In this document: one piece after another, positions 35,229 to 45,737 of the stretch
How positions within the stretch are numbered: position 1 is the stretch's first letter
How the letters are laid out: each line of letters starts with the position of its first letter
Assembly (NCBI RefSeq): GCF_050003625.1
Contig: NC_134400.1
Coordinates: 227,580,085-227,644,084, forward strand
DNA length: 64,000 bases
DNA from: Haematobia irritans
Lineage: Eukaryota; Arthropoda; Insecta; Diptera; Muscidae
Direction: 5' to 3'
Program-made: the position numbers and the translations under genes
The notes under the pieces: model-generated
Seen by the model: only the letters and a program-made list of their open reading frames with translations
Databases searched by the model: none
What the model was told of the DNA's origin: nothing

Positions 35229-36500
35229 TACCATATTTGGGGGCATTTTATTAAATGGTGTAAGGAATTCAACTTTTCTTAGATAAACGTACCTCATAAA
35301 ATTTGTACCTGAAACAATTAGAGAAATAATGAATTAAGTAATATATTAACTCATAAAACTGTGTTGTTATCGATGTGAAGGACATAATACAATAAATATT
35401 ATTGTTAAAAGAACGCCAAAGTTTTAATATAAACTTACCAATTCTCTATTAAATTGTACGCTGAAGTTAAAAAGTTATCGAAATTCATTTGGGTATACTC
35501 TGAAATTAAATATTTATTTTTTACATTAAATAGAAAACATTAAATTGGTTTCCAAAAAATCTAATTAAAGAAATAATATGCATAAAAAAAACTAAATATT
35601 CTGGTTAAAAGAATGTTAAAGAAAGCTTACCAATTCATAAAAATGTTTCCAAATTGTTATTCTGAAATTAAATATTTGTTTTTTACAATAAAAATATTAA
35701 ATTTGTTTCCAAAAATATTTGATTATTGCAATACTAAAATAAGGTATTAAAAACATGTAATTTTGATAATAAAAAGGTCATAAAAATTTAAATATTCTAG
35801 TGAAAAAAAGCCAAATTATAAAAGAAAACTTACCACTTCTCTATTAAATTATACACTGAGGAGGAATATAAAAATATGCCCGAATCCATCTTGGGGTTGC
35901 TCTGAAATTAAATATTTTTTTTACAACAAAGAAAACCATTAAACTAGTTTCAAAAAAAAAAAAAAATAATAATAATAATAATTAGCAAATAATGATATAA
36001 ATAAAAAATATCCTTTTTAAAAGAAAACCACATTTCAAAAAGAATACTTACCAATTTATGATTAAACTATATGCTGAGGTGTAACAAACATTTTCCAAAA
36101 ATATTTGATTAAAGTAATACTAAAATAAGGTATTAAAACCTGTAATTTTTGACAATAAAAATGTCATTAAAACGTAAATATTCTAGTGAGAAGAAAGCCA
36201 ATTTTTAAAAGAAAACTTGCCACTTCTCTATTAAATTATACGCTGAGGAGAAATATAAAAATTTGCCCGAATCCATCTGGGGTTGTTCTTAACTTAGATA
36301 TTTTTTTACAACAAAGAAAAACATGAAACTTGTTAAAAAAATAATAATAATAATAATTAGCAAATAATAATATACATAAAGAATATTATTTTTTAAAAGA
36401 AAACCACATTGAAAAAGAACTCTTACCTATTTATCATTAAACTATACGCTGAGGTGTAACAAACAATTTTCCAAATTCATCTGGAGTTACTCTGAAATTG
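35229..36500 (-). other. exon-like module array in right palindrome arm
   Basis: On the minus strand, six related modules lie near 35439-35499, 35635-35670, 35836-35890, 36054-36095, 36222-36280 and 36430-36490. Most are bounded by CAG acceptors and GTAAG (one GCAAG) donors. The module at about 35234-35310 corresponds to 32430-32506 and keeps a frame starting MRYVY. The tandem period is about 190-230 bp. Confidence 0.4.
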
Positions 36501-37316
36501 AATATTTATTTTTTACATTGAATAATAAAAATTAAATTAGATAAAACAATTTCAATATACTTTCCATTTCAGCATTTTTTCCTAAATATTGAACATTCTT
36601 AATAATTTTTTTTTTCTAAGCTACCGATCATCACTTCGCCATCGTACATCTCATCGCTAAAATATTAATAACTTTCATTTCAAAGTTTTAATAAACAAAC
36701 ACCAATATATGTCTAAAAAAAACCAAAATATTCCATACCTTTATATTCCCTTGTAACATACTTGCTAAAAAGATGCAACAGCCCACGCCAACGCCAACTA
36801 TATAACTGAAGCATGCCAAACAAAACCAAGCAAAACCAAAACATTCCTACAACAACAAAAACACATGTGCCTTCATTGAAAACAACACCTCATCCAGACA
36901 AATAAACCATTCGCCAATAATAAACACACACAAACCACTGAAAGATCAAAAACAACCCCACGCTCAGATATACACAACATCCCCATCACTCGCTACCATT
37001 TCTCATTATTGCATTGCATGCTCTCACTCTCAAAAAAAAAAATCAAGTAACATCATCTTTACATTAAACATATTCCACTTTGACGAGAAAAATCTCTGTA
37101 CTATGCATTAGTTCATCGCATCTGTCCACAATTTACTCTAAAAACAATACTCTTAAATGCATATCAGTATAAGAACGATGAAACGTTTAACTTAAAATTA
37201 GCAAAAACTTCATGAAATGATATCTACCAATTTTTGAAGAAAATGTCTATAAATTTAATTACATGTGAACTAAAAATATTTCATTGGGAAATTTTTTACC
37301 AACAATTATTAACCAT

Positions 37317-38736
37317 AGGAATTGTTAGTAAGAAATTGCTATCCACTTTCAAGTTAATTTTTCGTAAAAAATATTTTCTCATACAAAAAATCTTATGGTA
37401 AATTGCACTTATTATTTAGAAAATACTTTACATTTCACAAGTAGTTTTATAGCATGACAAACGATTTTTTAACTACCAGTTAAGAAATTTCATAAGGAAA
37501 TTTCCATCGTATTTTGTAGGCCATGAACTAAACGATTGCTACTTAGAATTTGTAAAATTTCCTTTCGAGTAGTTAATTTTCGTTGAAGATACGAAAAATG
37601 AACTAAAATTCTGGAAAATTCTTGTAATAAATTATTGTAAAAATCTTCTTAAATTTACGAGACACTTTTTTTTCTGTGTAAGACGAAAACTTGTAAAAAT
37701 GACTCATATTATCTTGCACTTTTGCGAAGTTGCCTACACTTAGCTTTAGATTTAAATATTTCCCATATTTTTTGCTAACATTGTGTTCCACTCCAGAGCC
37801 GACTTAAATTTTAAGTCTATAGATTTTGAAAAAATCTAACAAATTGTGTCTTGAAACATAATTCTTTATACAAAATTGAAGGATTTAAGATGGTAACGAA
37901 TATGTAGATCAATAAAGTGATGGTGCAGGTTCGGCCCCGACCGAATTTAGAATTTTGTCTTGAAACATAATTTTTTATACAAAATTGATGGATTTAAGAT
38001 GGTAACGAAAATGTAGATCAATAAATAGGAATTGTTAGTAAGAAATTGCTATCCACTTTCAAGTTAATTTTTCGTAAAAAATATTTTCTCATACAAAAAA
38101 TCTTATGGTAAATTGCACTTATTATTTAGAAAATACTTTACATTTCACAAGTAGTTTTATAGCATGACAAACGATTTTTTAACTACCAGTTAAGAAATTT
38201 CATAAGGAAATTTCCATCGTATTTTGTAGGCCATGAACTAAACGATTGCTACTTAGAATTTGTAAAATTTCCTTTCGAGTAGTTAATTTTCGTTGAAGAT
38301 ACGAAAAATGAACTAAAATTCTGGAAAATTCTTGTAATAAATTATTGTAAAAATCTTCTTAAATTTACGAGACACTTTTTTTTCTGTGTAAGACGAAAAC
38401 TTGTAAAAATGACTCATATTATCTTGCACTTTTGCGAAGTTGCCTACACTTAGCTTTAGATTTAAATATTTCCCATATTTTTTGCTAACATTGTGTTCCA
38501 CTCCAGAGCCGACTTAAATTTTAAGTCTATAGATTTTGAAAAAATCTAACAAATTGTGTCTTGAAACATAATTCTTTATACAAAATTGAAGGATTTAAGA
38601 TGGTAACGAATATGTAGATCAATAAAGTGATGGTGCAGGTTCGGCCCCGACCGAATTTAGAATTTTGTCTTGAAACATAATTTTTTATACAAAATTGATG
38701 GATTTAAGATGGTAACGAAAATGTAGATCAATAAAG
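37317..38736. repeat. tandem duplication of 710 bp
   Basis: 37317-38026 and 38027-38736 appear identical. The unit includes the last 360 bp of the right palindrome element and the following part of the dispersed repeat. ATAGGA is shared at the junction. Either very recent or an assembly effect. Confidence 0.85.
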
Positions 38737-38737
38737 T
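37679..38737 (+). repeat. dispersed repeat (copy c), second part
   Basis: Continues from 33637 after the palindrome element. Contains GGTGCAGGTTCGGCCCCGACC, a diverged form of the usual repeat end, twice because of the tandem duplication. Confidence 0.6.
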
Positions 38738-39687
38738 GATGGTGCAGTAATATGATGGTGCAATAAAAAATCTGCTCCGAATCCCATACAATGCATGGTT
38801 TTAAGCTGAAATAAAAAAAAAACGACAACAATGATTAAAGAACAAAACCAACAATAACAAAACAAAACGAATGAAAGAAGAGGAAGCACGCTCAAAATAA
38901 ACCCAGCCAACTGCACTCAAATCGATGATTTGACGGTGGCAACGGAAAAGAGATATGTTTGTACGAATTTATTTCGGCATAAGCTGGCTATCATGTAAAA
39001 CCTTTTTTCGGAAGGTTCGAGTGTGGTTCATTGTTGGGTTCAATGAACTGCCTGAATTTATTCTGATAATTGGTTGATAGTTTTGCTGCAAGTAGAGGAT
39101 GCTGATGAGGAATATGGTAATTCCGAAACGTGCATCCATCCAACCATCTTGCAGTCTATAGGGCTTTGTCCAAATAAATTTGACAAACATTCTTTTCCTC
39201 TGTTGGTTAAGCTACACTTGTAGTTTAGTCAATGCATGCTTTTAAGCTGAAATCAAAAAACAACAACAATGATAAAAATTCTGTAACACAAAAATTTTTT
39301 TGATGATAAAGGTTTAAAATTTTCTGAGAAATTCAAAAGACTAGCACTGTGAAATAAATATATGTGCAAAAATTGTTTCATTTCTCTTTTGGACGAAAAT
39401 AACGGTACGATGTTTATAACCATATATGCTATGATTATCATTAGCCATTTTGTCGCTAGACACCAATTCGATGTACCGTTATATGAAATTTGTAATGAAA
39501 GTTGGAAGTTCAATAGAAAATAGTTATATGTGCATTGTACATCATTTACATTTTTTTCGCTGAAGAGTGCACAGGCTCATTACAGTTTCGTTGTGAATAA
39601 TAAATATAGATTGTGGGTGAGTTACATTTATGTTCTTTTTATGTATTCAGAAGAAATTTAGTGCAAATTTTTAATCTTTAGTGAAAA
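38738..39687. other. non-coding sequence, left part of a Tc3-like element near the end
   Basis: 38738-39500 shows no recognised gene. From about 39520 the sequence probably belongs to the 5' part of the Tc3-like relic that starts coding at 39688. I could not define its terminal repeat. Confidence 0.35.
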
Positions 39688-40123
39688 ATGCCTCGATGAA
39701 GTGAACTTTTAGAGGAAAAACGCGGGAAAATTATCGGAGTGGACTTAGCTGGCATAAAAATTGGAGAAATTGCATCGGCGACAAATCGACACCGCAATAC
39801 GATTAGCAGAGATATATGCCGATTTATTGGAGAACAATTTAATAGATTTTGCAGATGAGTTATATGGTGAAGTTTGGACTTTTCAACAAGATAATGGTCC
39901 CATCCATGTTGCATGCATCACAAAAAACTTTTTTAAGTCTCGTGATATACCTTTACTGGACTGGTCAGCGCTAAGTCCCGATCTAAATCCTATAGAAGAT
40001 CTGGGGCATATTATCCGCTAAGATATTTGCGAAGTCCAAGCAATATACAACACCCAAAGAACTGAAGTCTGCAATTACGGCAGAATGGGAAAAATCGATA
40101 TGGCAACTCAGAAAAACTTGGTA

Positions 40124-41371
40124 AAGGGTGATACGGTCAAAATTTGGTCAATATAAACTTGACGTATTTCTTTCAATTTTGCATTTAAAAAAACCTGAAC
40201 GCCCCTCATTTTGAAGGTGTGTGTGTGTAGAATGTAGAATTCACTCTTCAGTTGTCAAAATGCCGTCCAAGCATCGCGAAAATCCGAGCTACTCGCACGC
40301 AAAGCTGGCAAAATCGCTAAAAGTTGCCAAATCAACCGTTACAAATGTAATTAAAGTGTTTGGGGAACGTTTGTCGACAGCCAGGAAGTCTGGATCTGGT
40401 GGAAATCGAAAACCGGAAGCCACTGAGACGACAAAGAGAGTTGCCGGTAGTTTAAAGCGAAACCCTAACCTCTCTCTCCGAGATGCCGCAAATAAGCTGG
40501 GTGTATCATCTACAACCGTGCATCGAGTCAAAAAACGAGCCGGACTATCGAGTTACAAGAAGGTAGTGACTCCAAATCGCGATGATAAACAAAATACGAC
40601 GGCCAAAGCGCGATCCCGGAGGATGTACACAACGATGCTGACGAAGTTTGACGCGTGGTAATGGACGACGAAACCTACGTCAAAGCCGACTACAAGCAGC
40701 TTCCGGGACAGGAGTTTTATACGGCAAAAGGAAGGGGAAAGGTAGCAGATATTTTCAAGCACATAAAACTGTCAAAGTTCGCAAAGAAATATCTGGTTTG
40801 GCAAGCCATCTGTACCTGTGGCTTGAAAAGCAGCATTTTCAAAGCTTCCGGGACTGCCAACCAAGAAATATACGTGAAAGAGTGTTTGAATAAACGTATG
40901 CTACCTTTCCTGAAGAAACACGGTTGTTCCGTACTGCTTTGGCCGGATTTGGCATCTTGCCATTACGGTAAAAAGGCCATGGAGTGGTACGCCGCCAACA
41001 ACGTGCAGGTGGTTCCCAAGGACAAGAACCCTCCCAACACGCCAGAGCTCCGCCCAATTGAGAAATACTGGGCTATTGTCAAGTGGAACCTAAAGAAGAC
41101 CAAAAAAACTGCTAAGGACGAGCAGCAGTTCAAGGCAAACTGGCTTTCTGCGGCGAAGAAGGTGGACAAGGTGTCTGTACAAAATCTGATGGCAGGTGTC
41201 AAGCGTGAGGCCCGGCAATTCGGATTTGGAAAAGCGAAAGCTTAACTGAATATTTTTCCTGAATTTTATACTAATTGAACTTGAAAAAGAAAATTAATTT
41301 GATTTTTTAAATAAACGATTTCACCGATTTACACGCGTTTCCCTTGACCAAATTTTGACCGTATCACCCTT
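40124..41371 (+). mobile_element. DD37E Tc1/mariner-family transposon
   Basis: 1248 bp with perfect 28-bp inverted ends (AAGGGTGATACGGTCAAAAT...), flanked by TA (40122-40123, 41372-41373). It lies inside the C-terminal coding sequence of a Tc3-like relic. It shares the outer AAGGGTGAT with the rosa-type mariners, although the transposases differ. Confidence 0.9.
40260..41245 (+). pseudogene. DD37E transposase with one frameshift
   Basis: Starts MPSKHRENPSYSHAKLAK with a helix-turn-helix-like N-terminus and a second DNA-binding segment LSLRDAANKLGVSSTTVHR. The frame ends at a TAA at 40659-40661 and continues one frame over with VMDDETYVKAD. This is consistent with a single lost base near 40648-40654. 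Catalytic residues: D in MDDET, D in LWPDLASCH and E in ELRPIEKYW, with 37 residues between the last two. That spacing is known from the ITmD37E group of mosquitoes and other insects. It ends at TAA 41243-41245. Total about 328 residues, a normal length. Apart from the shift it looks intact, so loss of function is recent. Confidence 0.85.
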
Positions 41372-41436
41372 TATGTTCTATGCCTCACCGATTACAGCAA
41401 GTACTAATAAACAAGGGCAATACTATATCGTATTAG

Positions 41437-42171
41437 TTAATCAAACTATCTTAATTTTATTTTGGCATAGCTATATAATTTTATAATTTTGCACATATAA
41501 ATATTTTCTATGGCTAAAAATTTAAATAATTTAAGTAAAGATTTAGTTTATGTATTTTAGTAACGTACAAAAGTGTAAATAAAATGAGAAAAAAATCTGT
41601 TCAATTAAAGTTCTTTATAAGACTAGAATATAAATTTACATGTTGCACGTATAATTTTTTACGGGGGTACAACAAAAGAACAGCGTTTACTATACCCGTT
41701 TTCCAAACATGTAAGTTCAATGTAAACTACACCACAATAATGTTTTTAGAATTCTTAAAAAAAAAAAACAATTGTTAACTTGCCCCCCCCCCCCCCCCCT
41801 GCATACAAATGGCCACAGGTGCAATCCAAGTTTGTAAACAAATTTGGAATCCTTTATAATGTTATTTCGCAAACTGTGAGCCGTTTTGGTTCTTGAGGTT
41901 CACAAGATCCCATAAATAAAGTACGACAGAGAAAAACCAGTAAACGGGAAGATCGTTCAATAATCCGATTAATAATAAAGGTTTGTTTCACGAGGAAAAG
42001 GTTATTTTTGAACGAGAAACATGTAACATGTTTGTCGCAACCATGTTATTTTCTGGAAAAGTATGTATCTGATTCCGTAAACTATGAATGTTCCATGTTC
42101 ACCGTGTAAAACTAACATTTTGCTCTTGGAAAATATTTGAAGTGATCATATTCCTTCTCTGCACTGAAAAA
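41437..42171. other. AT-rich non-coding sequence with a poly-C run
   Basis: The start is probably the 3' part of the Tc3-like relic. A 17-C homopolymer lies at 41783-41799. Nothing else recognised. Confidence 0.45.
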
Positions 42172-42730
42172 AAAAATATTTACGTGATATTAAAGATTAT
42201 GCAACCTAAATTTTAGGATGCGCAATTTACAAAATTGCGTCCCTGCGTTAAAGTCGTATATCTTTGAACTAAGGAAAATTTTCCTTAATATAAAGAAACA
42301 CATTTTTATTTAAAGAAATCATCCTTAAATTAACTGAAATATTGAATTCTAAGATTTAAGATAAAAAAGCTTCAAATATAGGGTAAGACTTATTTTGCGG
42401 ATTTAGCATCTTTGGTTTAAAGTTTTTTGGATTTTTTTTTAGAATTAAGAAAACGTTGTTACTTTGAGGTAGCCGCTATAGTTTGGATTTTTAAACTGGC
42501 ATTTGTTTGTACGTGAATAACTTTCATAATATACCGTGAAAAGAAAATGAAAATTCGATAAATGAGATCTGAATCCTAATTTTAATTTTATTGATCCTAG
42601 ATTTAAGTCCAGATAGGTCGCTAAAAAATGTCTTTATTTTAAATAAGCCGCATCTTTGGCTCGGAATCAATACCAAAATCCTTAAGAGAAGGTCAAAATC
42701 TTTGGATCCAAGTAAACTTTTTTTTGAGTG
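42172..42730. mobile_element. CAC-ended MITE (559 bp), TG duplication
   Basis: Starts CACTGAAAAAAAAAATATTT and ends CTTTTTTTTGAGTG, flanked by TG on both sides (42170-42171, 42731-42732). The right-hand interior (GGCTCGGAATCAATACCAAA) is shared with the family at 44117-44774. Confidence 0.6.
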
Positions 42731-43365
42731 TGGATGTATCACTAGTAGTAAATTTATTTTTTTTATATAATTAATAAATTATGTGCATTTGTTTTGTCGG
42801 ATACAATAAATAGAGTTACTATTGTTTTGTTTAATTCAATTTAGATAATTTCTTTATGAATAAAGTAAAAAATATTAATCCACATAAGGTTTCATAGTCA
42901 TTAGCTACCTATCGAATTATGTATGAGTTCGTGCATATGTTTTGTCGCACACTGTCTAGTATAGTATATTAAGCGTGCAACCCTCAAAAAACATCGCCTC
43001 TGTAATATATACACGCAAAGAAAAAAAAAAAAACGGTTGGAAAACGTGTACCGAAAACGTTTTTCTTTTGTTAGAGCTTTTTTGAATTGCTTCGAAAAGT
43101 ATACTTTTATCACCAAAAAAATTCGTTTGTTACAAAATTTTTATTTTTTCAGTAAAAAAAGTTATTTTTGAACCAACAACACAGTCCATTTCGTTTATAT
43201 CAAACACTGTTCTTTTCTAAATTTAGGTCTTTAATAAGACACATTTTACAGTTCATAGTAAAAATGTAATATAGTAGAATGTAATGTTGAAAATTTTTTC
43301 GGAATCTTCCGATCATATCTGGAATATATGTAAAAAAAAAAACAAAACAAAAAAAAAACTTTGGT

Positions 43366-43436
43366 CGAAGCAGGGATCGAACCCACGACCCTTGGCATGC
43401 AAGTCAGACGTAATAACCACTGCTCCACGGTGCCCA
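43366..43436 (-). repeat. tRNA-derived module, minus strand
   Basis: Minus strand: A-box-like GTGGAGCAGTGGTTA, B box GGGTTCGATCCC with tRNA-like spacing. Acceptor and T stems do not pair fully, so it is a tRNA-derived module, not a gene. Confidence 0.6.
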
Positions 43437-43457
43437 ACTAAATGTATTTTTCTTAAC

Positions 43458-43532
43458 GGCTACATGGCTCAGTGGATAGTGTGTTGGCTTACAAATTGCA
43501 TGGTCCGCGGTTCGATTCTCCGTCCAGGCGAA
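43458..43532 (+). repeat. tRNA-derived module, plus strand
   Basis: A box TGGCTCAGTGG at 43465-43475 and B box GGTTCGATTC at 43509-43518, both perfect to consensus. Divergent from the minus-strand module 20 bp away. No proper cloverleaf. Confidence 0.65.
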
Positions 43533-44116
43533 AGGTAAAAAAAATTTTAAAAATTTATAAAATCGTATAATTTCTTCTACATTGTTTGTATTACAGAAAA
43601 AGGTGCTAAGAACTAAAAAACTTCGTGGAAGTGGGAAAGATGTGAGGGAAAATGCAATTAGCCAGAAAAAAATTTTTTTGAGTTAGTCTTTATGAAATTG
43701 TTTTTACATCCCGGAAAAGAATAAACGTTTATCACAAAAAAAAAAAAAATATATAATTTTCTTCCAAATACACTTCCTTTCAACGAAAAGCAAATGAGAA
43801 ACGAACTTTGTTTGTCTAAAATTTCGTTTGGGAGGAAAGAATTAGTTTTTTGCGTGTACTCCCAATCATATTCAGTTTTAAGCATATATATTATCAGAAT
43901 ATGTTCAAACAAAAAATTTTTCGTACTGTGGAAAGGCCCCAAATAGTTAATTACTTCCTTGTTTAAATAAATTTGTTCAGAAATATGTAGAATTCTCCGC
44001 TATTATTATTATGTTTAGACTTAAACATTTCAAATTTTTGGGGTTCTTCGTTCATGTGCCAGACACCTACCAACATGAATGCAAGCATATTTATTGACAA
44101 CAAAATATGTCTCTCA

Positions 44117-44774
44117 CACTGAAAAAAAAAAACATACTCGGTTCCAAAGATTTTGTCTTTACTTTAAAAAATTTGGTATTGATTCCGAGCCAAAGAAGCG
44201 GAGAATACAAGTAAGGATACTTTTAAGACACAATTCTCTTTTAAATTTAGGTTTTGTGTACTTGCTTCTAGGAAGCAAATTTTAATTGTTCGCTTTCTCA
44301 GCTTTTTTTCTTCATATGCTATCAAAGACCTTTAAAAACGAGTTAACGGCAACTTTATTTTCCAAATTAAGACTCGACTTTCAGTAGGAATTATTCTATG
44401 TTTCAAGTAAAAAATGTCTTTAAAATAAAGTTTTGAAAAACATGTCCTATATTTGAACGATTTTTTGCTTTGTAGTCAAGATGCAAAAAGACAACAAATT
44501 TAAAGACAATTTCATTAAATTTAAAGAATTTTTCTGAATTATTAAAGTCAAGTTGACCTTAGCCTATAAATTTTTTCTTTCATGTTAAGATACCCATTTT
44601 TAAGTCAAATCACTTAATTATAAGGACAATACGACTTCATTGAAAAGTTTATCGACTTTTGGACAAGTAAAATAACTTTATTTTAGAGAAATGCGTCTTC
44701 TATGCTAAGCAAAATTTGTATTCGTATTTTAAAGACATGAAATCTTTGACCTCACGATAATATTTTGTTCAGTG
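44117..44774 (+). mobile_element. CAC-ended MITE (658 bp), CA duplication
   Basis: Starts CACTGAAAAAAAAAAACATA and ends TTTTGTTCAGTG, flanked by CA (44115-44116, 44775-44776). Relatives: 63316-63946 (right end lost), a fragment at 63062-63158, part of 59520-59777 and, in reverse, 46191-46550. Confidence 0.75.
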
Positions 44775-44990
44775 CACGTAGAACATAATTTGTCCTCATT
44801 TCATGTTCTCATTATGTTATGTTGAATTCGTTCGTCGTCATCTTTATCAATTTTGATCTGTTCTCTATCTGGCGATTCAAAACAAAAATATGTTTGCATC
44901 CAGAGACATTATATTTGATTTGATAAACAAGTGTAATATTCAGTGCGTTATATTTGTGTTATTATTCGGATTACTTTCGTATAATACATT

Positions 44991-45445
44991 CAATAGTTTT
45001 ATGTGTATCAAGTGATTCGATTGTTTTTTGTAAAAAAAAAATTTTAATTGTACTATCAGGTAATGGAGATTTTTGGAGAATTTCATACTTTTTTCTAAAA
45101 AGCTTCAGTTTTTTATTTACCATAGCCGTTACTCACCCAGCAAAAAATTTGGAAGTTCTTCTAAAGGCAAAACTTTAAAAGCACTTCCAAAAATGTTCTC
45201 CCAAAGATGTTCTATATTTTAACTGCACAGGGAGTTTATTTGAGGCAGTTTTTTATAACTTTCTTTTTTCATATTTTTAATGGGAAATTAAATTTTTTTT
45301 TGTTTCAAATAGGTTAAAAACATATTAAGAATTAATAAAATGAAAAAAAAAATTATTCAAATTTTGCCGAAAAAATGTTAAATCCATTCTAGAAAACTTG
45401 CGAGTTGCATGAAAAATCATAAAAAATTTAAAATTTTATAATTTT
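44991..45445. repeat. CACCCAGCAAAAA-ended fragment and flanking AT-rich DNA
   Basis: From 45134 the sequence reads CACCCAGCAAAAAATTTGG and matches the MITE at 14625-15196 in reverse. Its other end is missing where the dispersed repeat begins. Confidence 0.5.
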
Positions 45446-45737
45446 CACCACACTGTGGTACAGGGTATAATAAGTTTGTGCATTTGTATGTAACGCCAAG
45501 AAGGAAAAGTCTGAGACCCATCGTTTAGTATACCGATCGTCTTAGAATTGAATTCTGAGTCGATTAGCGATGTCCGTCTGTCTGTCTGTCTATCCGTCCG
45601 TCTGTCTGTATATGCAATTTTGTGTGCAAAGTACAGCTCGCAGTTTAAGTCCGATCGTTCTCAAGTTTGGCACAGAGTTTTACTTTGGCTCAAAGACAAT
45701 CGCTATTAACTTTGAAAAAAATCGGTTCAGATTTAGA

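Larger units (their letters stand above)
33638..37678 (-). mobile_element. right palindrome element, TA duplication
   Basis: 4041 bp including mariner C. Starts CACTGAAAAAACAGTGAACCC and ends GAGACACTTTTTTTTCTGTG; flanks are TA (33636-33637, 37679-37680). The empty site at 47699-47700 in another copy of the host repeat proves the boundaries. Reverse complement of 29648-33167, with six instead of four tandem exon-like modules. Confidence 0.85.
39688..41436 (+). pseudogene. Tc3-like (DD34E) transposase relic, split by a DD37E element
   Basis: The N-terminal part reads MPR, a stop, then SELLEEKRGKIIGVDLAGIK, as in Tc3-like transposases. Most of the core is then missing. After a frameshift (39761-40021) come WTFQQDNGPIH and LSPDLNPIEDL, with 34 residues between the D and the E (DD34E). 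The last part, after another frame change, ends MATQKNLV-like and is cut at TA 40122-40123 by the DD37E transposon. Reading resumes after 41373 with CSMPHRLQQVLINKGNTISY and a TAG at 41434-41436. Not functional. The last catalytic glutamate is still present. Confidence 0.8.
43012..43856 (+). mobile_element. CACGCAAAG-ended element with divergent tRNA-like pair, TA duplication
   Basis: 845 bp. Ends CACGCAAAGAAAA and TTTTTTGCGTG; TA at 43010-43011 and 43857-43858. The uninterrupted target TATAC is present in the related element at 7531-7550. It is the compact reference for the 7-kb nest host at 26154-33285. Confidence 0.8.
42978..44990 (+). mobile_element. ATATGTTTGG-rich CAC element with two nested CAC elements
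   Basis: The left end CAACCCTCAAAAAACATCGCC is a diverged form of CACCCTCAAAA. The segments 42978-43011, 43857-44116 and 44775-44990 line up with the family at 57990-60436. Interrupted by elements at 43012-43856 and 44117-44774. The right end is not defined. Confidence 0.5.

Noticed and set aside
29648..37678. A single large foldback (Polinton- or FB-like) element
   Set aside because: Each arm has its own ends and its own TA duplication in a different host sequence, and the spacer is a known dispersed repeat.
37603..38501. Duplicated 62-codon gene on the minus strand
   Set aside because: The frame is duplicated only because of the 710-bp tandem duplication and spans the end of a transposon into a repeat.
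43366..43532. Functional tRNA genes
   Set aside because: A and B boxes are good, but the acceptor and T stems do not pair and the modules recur inside transposons.
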